Origin: Pseudomonadota bacterium
GTDB taxonomy: Bacteria > Pseudomonadota > Gammaproteobacteria > Xanthomonadales > Xanthomonadaceae
DNA: 10,779 nucleotides
Assembly: GCA_019348095.1 (NCBI GenBank)
Contig: JAHWKC010000061.1
Coordinates: forward strand, 1 to 10,779
Reading direction: 5' to 3'
Under the pieces are notes generated by a model. That model was not told the DNA's origin, did no database searches, and worked only from the letters and a program-made list of their open reading frames with translations. A program made the position numbers and the translations under genes. This document shows, in pieces, positions 1 to 5,469 of this stretch (positions are counted from its first letter, which is position 1; every line of letters begins with the position of its first letter).

Positions 1-2
1 TC

Positions 3-263
3 GTGCACCTGTTGCTGATGGGGTTGGTCGCGGTGCAGGCCTGGCTGGGTGCGGTGTGCCCGCTGACACTCTGGGAGCAGGCGTTGCGCGGGCACGCCGG
101 GCAGGCCGCCTACTCGGGCTCGTTCATCGAGCACTGGCTGTCGCGGGTGATCTTCTTTGAGGCCCCGGCGTGGGCATTCGTCGCCGCCTACTCCGGGTTC
201 GCGTTGCTGGTGTTGCTGACCTGGCGCTGGGTGCCGCCGCGGCGCCCGTGGAAGCGGCGATGA
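3..263 (+). CDS. DUF2784 family membrane protein, 3' part
   Basis: This is the C-terminal 86 codons of a small inner-membrane protein; the 5' end lies outside the window, so the GTG at position 3 is probably internal. The stretch VCPLT followed by WEQALRGHAGQ, YSGSFIEHWL and a second hydrophobic segment (about visible residues 55-75) matches my memory of the DUF2784 family, whose members are about 120-130 aa with three or four membrane segments and a conserved CPLT...E...R motif. The protein ends in a basic, proline-rich tail (PPRRPWKRR), probably cytoplasmic. Function is unknown in the family. The next gene is convergent (CHRD, minus strand); the 72-bp gap between the two stops holds no obvious terminator. 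Family call is fairly sure, function is not known. Confidence 0.8.
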   Translation: MHLLLMGLVAVQAWLGAVCPLTLWEQALRGHAGQAAYSGSFIEHWLSRVIFFEAPAWAFVAAYSGFALLVLLTWRWVPPRRPWKRR

Positions 264-335
264 GCGCGAGACACCGTAGCCTTCGGTCCTGGGAACCTAA
301 GGGTCGCGGGGCCGTAGGTGGTTTTAGGGCGAACT

Positions 336-905
336 TCATTCGTCCTCCTCGGGCTCGTCCACTGGCGCTGCCTCCTCCGCTGGCGCTGTCTCCTCCACCG
401 GCGCGGGTTCGACCGCGGGTGCGACCGGCGCCGGCATCTGCACTGCAGCCGGAGGCGTATCGCCCAGGCGCGCCGGCTGCGGCATCAACTGCCCGCGGAC
501 CGCGCCGGCGGGGTTCTCGATCGTGCTGATCACGACATAGCTCTCGCCGGCGCGCACGTCGGCGGCCTCCAGCGGCGTCAGCGAGAGCTGCGCACCGGCG
601 ATGCGGCCTTCGGTGGCGCCGGTCTTGACGTCCAGTTCCGCCACCGCCGGGCCGTTCTCGTTGTACCTGCCGGTGTGCAGCGCCGCGCCGGTCGCGCCCG
701 GTTCGAGTCCGGCGAAGACCAGGTCCAGCTGCAGGGTGCCGTCTTCGGCCAGCACCGCGGCGACCTCGCCGGTGGCGGGCGACTCGGTGGCCGAGATCAC
801 ATTGCCGCCGCTCAGCACCCCGCGCAGGTTCACCTCCTGGGCGGTGGCGGCCCCGGCCAGTCCAAGTGCGGTGGCCAGTGCGATGGTGCGCAGGACGATG
901 TTCAT
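336..905 (-). CDS. Secreted CHRD-domain protein
   Basis: A 189-aa exported protein. Residues 1-21 form a signal peptide (MNIVLRT, hydrophobic alanine/leucine core, ATAQ cleavage site). Residues about 22-115 are a CHRD domain: LRGVLSGGNVISA near the start, then the LHTGRYNENGP stretch and ENPAGAVRGQL at the end, the typical beta-repeat pattern first described in chordin. The last 50 residues are a low-complexity tail rich in Pro, Ala and Glu that ends in acidic residues (EPEEDE), probably disordered. The start was placed at ATG 903-905 because a GGAG lies 9 nt upstream (915-918, minus strand) and the signal peptide begins there; an in-frame ATG 18 codons earlier lacks both. Bacterial CHRD proteins have no settled function; an envelope or extracellular binding role is inferred. 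It is divergent from the M23 gene across 127 bp. Confidence 0.85.
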   Translation of the reverse strand: MNIVLRTIALATALGLAGAATAQEVNLRGVLSGGNVISATESPATGEVAAVLAEDGTLQLDLVFAGLEPGATGAALHTGRYNENGPAVAELDVKTGATEGRIAGAQLSLTPLEAADVRAGESYVVISTIENPAGAVRGQLMPQPARLGDTPPAAVQMPAPVAPAVEPAPVEETAPAEEAAPVDEPEEDE

Positions 906-1032
906 GGCGGGCGGCTCCAGTGGGCTACCGCGCCACGCTACCGCGGCACTCGTTGCCATGGGGTCAGCGCCGCGTGAACGCTGCGCGGGTGCGTTGACGT
1001 GGCTGTGCGCGTCGGTCCCCTAGCGTGGCGCG

Positions 1033-1644
1033 ATGGCCGAGCACGCACCGCCACCGCGCCGGGATTACAGCCCGGCCGCGAAATCGCTGGTCAGCACCGT
1101 GCTGGTGTTGGGGGCACTGGCGACGTTCGCCTACTGGGCCTGGCACCAGCCATTCATGGCCTATCCGCGCACGGTGCTCGAGATCAGCCGGATGCCGGTG
1201 CCGAGCGAGCTGCCGGTGCCGGTGCAGGGCGCCGTTCCCGGCGCGGTCGCCGATACCTTCGGTGCCCCGCGTGGCCAGGACCGCAGCCACGCCGGTGTCG
1301 ACATTTTTGCCGCGCGCGGCACGCCGGTGCTCAGCGCCACGCGCGGGGTGGTGAGTTCGGTGCGCGAGACCGGCCTCGGCGGTAAGCAGGTGTGGGTGAT
1401 GGGACCCGCCCGCGAGCGCCACTACTACGCGCATATGGACGACTGGGCCGCAGGCCTGTCCAGCGGCGATCTGGTGTGGCCGGGCGACGAACTCGGCACC
1501 GTCGGCGACACCGGCAACGCGCGCGGCACGCCGCCGCACCTGCACTACGGCATCTACGGCGAGGGCGGCGCGGTGGACCCGCTGCCGCGCCTGCGCGCCG
1601 CCGCGGCCCGGGAGGCGCTCGCAGCGGGCGACGCGGACCGCTAG
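1033..1644 (+). CDS. Membrane-anchored M23 family metallopeptidase
   Basis: A 203-aa LytM/lysostaphin-type zinc endopeptidase, expected to cut peptide cross-links of peptidoglycan in the periplasm. Residues 18-38 form one membrane span after a short basic cytoplasmic start. The catalytic domain covers about residues 70-182. The zinc ligands are H86 and D90 in HAGVD, and H171 in the HLHYG motif; the catalytic histidines are H134 (YYAHMD) and H169. All key residues are present, so it should be active rather than a degenerate activator. The conserved GDT-GNARGTPPHLHYG block precedes the last strand. It lacks the long coiled coil of EnvC/NlpD types and has no LysM domain. The start is fixed by an in-frame TAG four codons upstream (1021-1023); ATG 1033 is the first start after it, with no clear Shine-Dalgarno. 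Its specific role and any partner cannot be told from the sequence. Confidence 0.92.
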   Translation: MAEHAPPPRRDYSPAAKSLVSTVLVLGALATFAYWAWHQPFMAYPRTVLEISRMPVPSELPVPVQGAVPGAVADTFGAPRGQDRSHAGVDIFAARGTPVLSATRGVVSSVRETGLGGKQVWVMGPARERHYYAHMDDWAAGLSSGDLVWPGDELGTVGDTGNARGTPPHLHYGIYGEGGAVDPLPRLRAAAAREALAAGDADR

Positions 1645-1653
1645 TCGCGACGG

Positions 1654-1673
1654 GCCGGGCTGCCAGGCCCGGC
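1654..1673 (+). terminator. GC hairpin after the M23 gene
   Basis: A 7-bp perfect stem (GCCGGGC at 1654-1660 with GCCCGGC at 1667-1673) and a 6-nt loop start 10 nt after the M23 stop. No T-run follows, so it could be a weak or Rho-assisted terminator or only a stable mRNA end. Confidence 0.35.
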
Positions 1674-1807
1674 GCTTCCGGCAACCCTGTACGCCGGCCC
1701 CGGCGCTGGTCTTTTCAGCCCCGCCTACGCAAGCTGACACCGGAAACGACCCCTCGTCCACCGCAGCTGCGTAAGCTGTCGGCCTCGCCCACCCGGATCT
1801 CTACGCC

Positions 1808-2377
1808 ATGCGCAAGCCCGCCGCGCTCCAACTCGCCTTGCTGCTGCTCGCCGGCTCGCTGCTCGCGGCTTGCTCGACGCTAAATGCGGTCGGCGCCCTG
1901 CTCGGCAACCAGGTCAGCTTCACCCAGCCGCAGTTGCAGCAATCGCTCAACCGCAATTTCCCCAGGCAATACGATCGCCTCGGCGGGCTGGTGTCGTTGA
2001 CGCTGATGAATCCGCGGCTGTCGATCCCGACCGGCAGCAACCGGCTGCGGCTGGACTTCGACGTCGGACTGGGCGCGCTCGGCAGCGACAGCACGCAGCC
2101 GCGTGGTCGCTTTGCGCTGACCAGCGCGCTGCGCTTCGATCCGGCGACGCGCGGGCTGCACCTGCAGGAGCCGATGATTGAGCACGTCGACGTGGCGGCG
2201 CTCGGCGGTGTCATGAACACCACCTCGCGCCAGCTGCTCAACAGCTGGCTGGCCGACTATGCCCGCGAGGAGCCGGTATACCGCCTCGACAACAGCCTGC
2301 TGGACCGCATCGGCGCACGCCGGATCGGTTCGACCGAGATCCGCAACGGCCTGGTCGTGGTGAATCTCGGCGACTGA
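1808..2377 (+). CDS. DUF1439 lipoprotein (YceB-like)
   Basis: A 189-aa predicted lipoprotein. The N-terminus has a charged start, a leucine-rich core and the lipobox LLAAC with C22 as the lipidated residue. The following residue is Ser, which would allow outer-membrane sorting under the +2 rule. The mature part fits DUF1439, with E. coli YceB as the reference: an opening VSFTQPQLQQSLNRNFP stretch, alternating hydrophobic strands in the middle (VSLTLMNPRLSI, LRLDFDVGLGAL, GRFALTSALRFD) and a C-terminal amphipathic helix region. Such proteins are thought to have a lipid-binding tubular fold, but no substrate is established. It stands alone between the M23 and PIN genes. No strong promoter or ribosome site is visible in the 163 bp upstream. 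Family call good, function inferred only. Confidence 0.85.
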   Translation: MRKPAALQLALLLLAGSLLAACSTLNAVGALLGNQVSFTQPQLQQSLNRNFPRQYDRLGGLVSLTLMNPRLSIPTGSNRLRLDFDVGLGALGSDSTQPRGRFALTSALRFDPATRGLHLQEPMIEHVDVAALGGVMNTTSRQLLNSWLADYAREEPVYRLDNSLLDRIGARRIGSTEIRNGLVVVNLGD

Positions 2378-2380
2378 GCC

Positions 2381-2443
2381 ATGCGCATTGCATTGGACCG
2401 CTGGCTGATCGCTTCGGCGCAGACCCGCGACGCGCTGGGTTGA
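2381..2443 (+). CDS. Possible 20-codon reading frame before the PIN gene
   Basis: An ATG three nucleotides after the DUF1439 stop opens a 20-codon frame starting MRIALDRW, whose TGA (2441-2443) overlaps a TTG (2440-2442) that is in frame with the PIN gene. It is in the same frame as the DUF1439 gene. No Shine-Dalgarno sequence is visible. It could be a coupling leader, a remnant of a longer gene, or chance; I do not recognise it, and the call is weak. Confidence 0.2.
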   Translation: MRIALDRWLIASAQTRDALG

Positions 2444-2463
2444 TCGACCCACACGCTCGCGCG

Positions 2464-2919
2464 ATGGTGGCGGTGCCGCGGGTGGTGCTCGACACCAACG
2501 TCTGCCTGGACCTGTGGCTGTTCGGCGACCCACGCGCCGCCGGCTTGCGGGCCGCGCTGCACGCGGGAGGCGTGCTGGCGGTGACCGATCAGGCCTGCCG
2601 CGAGGAATGGCTGCGCGTGCTGCACTACCCGCAGTTGCGGCTGACCGATGAGGCGCGCGCCGCGCTGGCCGGGCAATTCGATGCGCTGGTGCTGCAACTG
2701 CCGAGCACGGCTTCGTCCGACCTGCGGACGCTCCCGCGCTGCGCCGATCCCGACGACCAGAAGTTCCTGGAGCTGGCGCACGCATCGGGCGCGCGTTGGC
2801 TGGTCAGCCGCGATGGTGCGGTCCTCGCACTCGCCCGCCGCGCACTGCGCGAGGGGCTGTTCGAGATCGTCCCGCCACAGGCCTGGACGCCGACGGCGCT
2901 CACACCGCCGCCGCACTGA
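2464..2919 (+). CDS. PIN-domain protein, putative ribonuclease toxin type
   Basis: A 151-aa single-domain PIN protein of the COG1569-like class (putative toxin component, PIN family). The acidic metal-binding residues expected of a PIN nuclease are visible: D10 in VVLDTNVCLDL, E47/E48 in CREEWLRVL, D98 in DPDDQKFLELA and D117 in LVSRDGAVL. The domain fills nearly the whole protein, and FEIVPPQAW closes it as in relatives. ATG 2464 was chosen; a TTG at 2440 would add eight residues and overlap the stop of the short frame before it. Neither has a clear ribosome site. No antitoxin-like gene lies upstream, and hpt downstream is convergent, so it appears solitary here. RNA cleavage is inferred from the family; a true toxin role is not shown. 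Confidence 0.85.
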   Translation: MVAVPRVVLDTNVCLDLWLFGDPRAAGLRAALHAGGVLAVTDQACREEWLRVLHYPQLRLTDEARAALAGQFDALVLQLPSTASSDLRTLPRCADPDDQKFLELAHASGARWLVSRDGAVLALARRALREGLFEIVPPQAWTPTALTPPPH

Positions 2920-2978
2920 GAGGGCTGGCGCGGAAGCACCGGTCACGCCCGTGCAACCCGCCATCCGGCATCGCCGAA

Positions 2979-2997
2979 CCCGCGAGCACAGCGCGGG
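2979..2997. terminator. Hairpin between convergent PIN and hpt genes
   Basis: CCCGCG (2979-2984) and CGCGGG (2992-2997) form a 6-bp stem with a 7-nt loop in the 81-bp gap between two converging genes, 3 nt from the hpt stop. There is no T-run on either side. It is a possible two-way terminator, weakly supported. Confidence 0.3.
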
Positions 2998-3000
2998 CGA

Positions 3001-3633
3001 TCACTCCCGCAGCGCGTAGATCGCCGGCAGGTTGCGGCCTTTCTCGTGGTAATCCATGCCGTAACCGAACACATACCGGTCGGGCACCTCGACCCCGACG
3101 TAATCTGCGCGCACCCCGGGCACGCAGCGGTCGTGCGCCTTGACCGTCAGCGCGGCGATGCGCACCTCGGCGGCGCCCTGCTCATGGCACCACCGGCCGA
3201 CCGCGGCCAGCGTGTGGCCCTCATCGACGATGTCGTCGACCAGCAGCACGCGGCGGCCACGCAGCAGGGTGGCCGGGCGGTGTTTCCACACCAGTTCGCC
3301 GCCCGAGGTGGCGCCGCGGTAGCGCGTGGCGTGCAGGTAGTCGAACTCCAGGTCGAGCCCCAGGGCTCCCAGCTCCACGGCCAGTTGCGCGGCGAATAGC
3401 AGGCCGCCGTGCATCACCGTCAGGAACACCGGGCTGGCGTCATCGCCGCCGCCAGGAGCGGGCACGCCACCGGCATAGTCGCCGTGCACGCGCACCGCCA
3501 TCTGTGCGATCGCGCGCTCCAGGGTCTGGCGGTCGTGGATCAGGTCGGCATTGGCCAACGCCGCATGCAGGTCGGCACCGGCTGTCCCCCCGTTGGCTGC
3601 GGTGTCGCCGGATTCGATATCGTCGCCCATCAT
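3001..3633 (-). CDS. hpt: Hypoxanthine-guanine phosphoribosyltransferase
   Basis: A 210-aa cytoplasmic enzyme of purine salvage that joins hypoxanthine or guanine to PRPP, giving IMP or GMP and pyrophosphate. The PRPP loop VLLVDDIVDEGHTL is at residues 129-142 with D133/D134. The MHGG segment near the pyrophosphate site is at 74-77, the purine-contacting lysine is likely K165 (LTVKAHD), and the base-stacking stretch VFGYGMDY is at 188-195. The protein is longer than the usual 175-190 aa because of a polar N-terminal extension (about 18 residues) and a glycine-rich insert (about residues 55-67, GGVPAPGGGDD) before the first core strand. The first of two tandem ATGs was chosen since GGAGG lies 7 nt upstream. 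That ATG overlaps the nagZ TGA as ATGA, so translation is coupled to nagZ. Confidence 0.93.
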   Translation of the reverse strand: MMGDDIESGDTAANGGTAGADLHAALANADLIHDRQTLERAIAQMAVRVHGDYAGGVPAPGGGDDASPVFLTVMHGGLLFAAQLAVELGALGLDLEFDYLHATRYRGATSGGELVWKHRPATLLRGRRVLLVDDIVDEGHTLAAVGRWCHEQGAAEVRIAALTVKAHDRCVPGVRADYVGVEVPDRYVFGYGMDYHEKGRNLPAIYALRE

Positions 3634-4640
3634 GCGAGCCCCTCCACACGGCCGCGGGTGTCGTCGTAGGCGCCGTCGGCCAGCAGTCCGTCCCAGCCCA
3701 TCGCGCCGCGTCCGATCAGCCCCGCCAGCGCCATCGTGTTGAGCGCACGGCCCTCGACCGCCGCCAGCGACTCCTCGACCAGCTCGGGATGGCAGACCAG
3801 CACCACATCGCAGCCGGCGTCCAGATGCAGGTCCACGCGCGCCTTGATGCCGCCGGCGGAGAACGCCGCGGCCATGCCGATGTCGTCGCTGAACACCACG
3901 CCGCGGAAGCCAAGCCCGCCAGAAGCACGATCGCCACGCAGGATCTGCTTGATCCAGCGCTCCGAATATCCCGCCGGCTCCGGCGCAACGGCCGGATAGA
4001 CCACGTGCGCCATCATCACCGCGTCGGCCTTGGCCTCGATCCCGGCGACGAACGGCACCAGGTCGAGCGCGCGAAGCTCCTCGAGCCCACGCGCATCGAC
4101 CGCATCGTCAAAATGGGTGTCGGCCAGCACCGAGCCGTGGCCCGGGAAATGCTTGAGCGTGGCGGCCATGCCGGCGGCGTGCATGCCGCGCACATAGGCG
4201 CGGGTGAGCTCGGCCACCACCTGGGGGTCTTCCGAGAATGCGCGATCGCCGATCGCGCGGTTGCCGCGGCCCAGGTCGACCACCGGCGCGAAGCTCAGGT
4301 CGACGCCGCTGGCCTTGATCTCGCTGGCCATCAGCCAGGCGTGCTGCTCGGCCAGATCAAGCGCGGCCTGGGCATCCTGGGCATATTGCCTGCCGAAGCT
4401 TTCCAGCGGCGGCAGTGCGCTGTAGCCCTCGCGGAAACGCTGCACGCGGCCGCCCTCCTGGTCGACGCAGACCAGCTGCGGGCGCGGTGCGGCCTCGCGG
4501 ATCGCCTGCGACAGCTCCGCGACCTGCGCCCTGGAGGCGAAATTGCGGGTGAACAGGATCACGCCGGCGCAGGCATCGTGCTGCAGCCAGTCGCGCTCCT
4601 GCGCGGTGAGTTCGGTTCCGGCGACGCCGATTACGAGCAT
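3630..4640 (-). CDS. nagZ: Beta-N-acetylhexosaminidase NagZ
   Basis: A 336-aa cytoplasmic glycoside hydrolase family 3 enzyme. It removes N-acetylglucosamine from GlcNAc-anhydromuropeptides during peptidoglycan recycling; its anhydroMurNAc-peptide products feed AmpR-type beta-lactamase control where that exists. Visible landmarks are DQEGGRVQRF (60-69, substrate binding), KHFPGHG (163-169) followed by D174 and H176, the Asp-His pair typical of the NagZ acid/base, and FSDDIGM with the likely nucleophile D252. Length matches the family (about 330-345 aa). ATG 4640 is supported by AAGGA 7 nt upstream (4648-4652). It is followed by hpt with a 4-nt overlap and preceded by a hairpin and repeat A. 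The pairing of recycling and purine salvage genes has no obvious metabolic logic and may only be a shared transcript. Confidence 0.96.
   Translation of the reverse strand: MLVIGVAGTELTAQERDWLQHDACAGVILFTRNFASRAQVAELSQAIREAAPRPQLVCVDQEGGRVQRFREGYSALPPLESFGRQYAQDAQAALDLAEQHAWLMASEIKASGVDLSFAPVVDLGRGNRAIGDRAFSEDPQVVAELTRAYVRGMHAAGMAATLKHFPGHGSVLADTHFDDAVDARGLEELRALDLVPFVAGIEAKADAVMMAHVVYPAVAPEPAGYSERWIKQILRGDRASGGLGFRGVVFSDDIGMAAAFSAGGIKARVDLHLDAGCDVVLVCHPELVEESLAAVEGRALNTMALAGLIGRGAMGWDGLLADGAYDDTRGRVEGLA
3641..3645 (-). promoter_or_regulatory. Ribosome binding site of hpt inside nagZ
   Basis: On the minus strand GGAGG lies in the last codons of nagZ, 7 nt before the first of the two tandem hpt ATGs (10 nt before the second). 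This spacing favours the first ATG, which overlaps the nagZ stop. Confidence 0.7.
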
Positions 4641-4666
4641 GCGGATGTCCTTGCGTATTCAGGAAA

Positions 4667-4683
4667 GGGCGCCGGAAGCGCCC
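4667..4683 (-). terminator. Short GC hairpin ahead of nagZ
   Basis: On the minus strand GGGCGC, a 5-nt loop (TTCCG) and GCGCCC are followed by TTTCCT. The stem starts 26 nt before the nagZ ATG. It could end transcripts coming from the CYTH gene or lie in the nagZ leader; six base pairs and an interrupted T-run make either reading uncertain. Confidence 0.35.
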
Positions 4684-4730
4684 GCCGCATTGTCGCGCAG
4701 TTCGCCGGCCGGTGGCGTCAGCCCGCCCTT

Positions 4731-4802
4731 TGTAGGAGCGACGTAAGTCGCGATAACGTCGGTTCGGGCGGGTGCATTGTCGCGACTCACGTCGCTCCTA
4801 CA
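4731..4802. repeat. REP pair A (GTAGGAGCGACGT type), inverted
   Basis: Two 22-nt arms (4732-4753 and 4780-4801) are inverted copies with one mismatch, separated by 26 nt. Each arm begins GTAGGAGC when read inward and holds its own small hairpin, GCGAC-loop-GTCGC, with loop GTAA in one arm and GTGA in the other. The layout (GTAG head, palindrome, inverted partner) is that of REP/BIME elements known from Pseudomonas and Stenotrophomonas, which are usually moved by a RAYT transposase; none is in this window. The right arm overlaps the CYTH gene, and its GTAG provides that gene's TAG stop. Transcribed, the whole pair could also form one long stem. Confidence 0.88.
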
Positions 4803-5325
4803 GTCCACCGCCACGCTCGTCCTCGCTCCACAACGCGTACGGCCGCGTCGCCAGTGCGAGGTTGTAATAGCGGGCGCAGTCGGTGACCTCGGTGCCGACC
4901 CAGTCCGGGCGCTCGAATACCGCATCGGCAGACACCAGCTCGATCTCGGCCACCACCAGCCCCGCATTGGCGCCCAGGAACTCGTCGACCTCCCACAGAT
5001 GTCCCGCGTGCTCGACGTAATGGCGGCGCTTGTCGATCAGGCCGCCGACACTCAGACCGAGCAGGTCGCGTGCGTCCTGGAGCGGGATCGGGTAATCGAA
5101 CTCCTGCCGCGTGTGGCCGAGCTCGCGCGATTTCAGGTTGAGGAACGCCGCATCGCCCGCGATCCGCACGCGGACCGAGGCCTTCATCGCACTGCGTCCC
5201 TCCGCCTGTGCGTCCATCGCGGCCAGATCGTTGAGATAGCCCTGCGCCATCGGCACCACCTTGTGCGCCGCAGCGCGCCAGCCTTCGCCAGTGACCAGGA
5301 ATTTGCGTTCGATCTCGATGGGCAT
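4798..5325 (-). CDS. CYTH domain protein (triphosphate tunnel metalloenzyme)
   Basis: A 175-aa single-domain CYTH protein, predicted to act on a triphosphate (inorganic tripolyphosphate or a nucleotide) with a divalent metal. The signature EIERKFL gives E4, E6 and K8. Further tunnel residues are R52/R54 (SVRVRIAG), K65 (NLKSRE), the basic KRR at 99-101, E112/D114 (WEVDEF) and E127/E129 (VAEIEL). This is the usual order for stand-alone bacterial members such as those tested as tripolyphosphatases; it lacks the CHAD domain found in YgiF-like proteins. The start is ATG 5325 because the EIERKFL motif normally lies at residues 4-10; no good ribosome site is visible, and a repeat pair begins only 15 nt upstream. 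The stop codon TAG belongs to repeat A. Substrate and physiological role are not known. Confidence 0.9.
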   Translation of the reverse strand: MPIEIERKFLVTGEGWRAAAHKVVPMAQGYLNDLAAMDAQAEGRSAMKASVRVRIAGDAAFLNLKSRELGHTRQEFDYPIPLQDARDLLGLSVGGLIDKRRHYVEHAGHLWEVDEFLGANAGLVVAEIELVSADAVFERPDWVGTEVTDCARYYNLALATRPYALWSEDERGGGL

Positions 5326-5340
5326 GGGATACCGGTGTCA

Positions 5341-5412
5341 TGTAGGAGCGGGCTTCAGCCGCGATCAGTAAATTGTTCGCCGCGCCGTGATCGCGGCTGA
5401 AGCCGCTCCTAC
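5341..5412. repeat. REP pair B (GTAGGAGCGGCTTCAGCC type), inverted
   Basis: Arms at 5342-5367 and 5388-5412 are inverted copies of the same unit, 26 and 25 nt long; the left arm has one extra G (GCGGGC against GCGGC) that would bulge in the paired form. Each arm contains the hairpin GCGGC-TTCA-GCCGC or its variant. The pair lies between the rlmD stop and the CYTH start, 15 nt from the CYTH ATG, in the space where a ribosome site and leader would be. Same family as repeat C. Confidence 0.88.
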
Positions 5413-5469
5413 CGCTTGCCCCGCCGGAAGCGACCCCGGGGCGCGAGTCACGTCGCACCGCAAACGAGT

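Noticed and set aside
264..335. Terminator or small gene between DUF2784 and CHRD
   Set aside because: No stem longer than five base pairs and no supported reading frame; an ATG overlapping the DUF2784 stop opens a frame that only shadows the CHRD gene.
994..1022. TTGACG as -35 box of the M23 gene
   Set aside because: At the normal spacing there is no AT-containing -10 sequence; not enough for a promoter call.
964..1761. Long open frame (265 codons) on the minus strand across the M23 gene
   Set aside because: It lies antisense to a gene with all its catalytic residues, is rich in Arg/Ala/His as expected from a GC-rich shadow frame, and shows no family motif.
3504..4886. Open frame of 460 codons on the plus strand opposite nagZ and hpt
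   Set aside because: Composition is that of an antisense reading of GC-rich codons (His/Arg/Asp/Gln rich), and it covers two well-supported genes.
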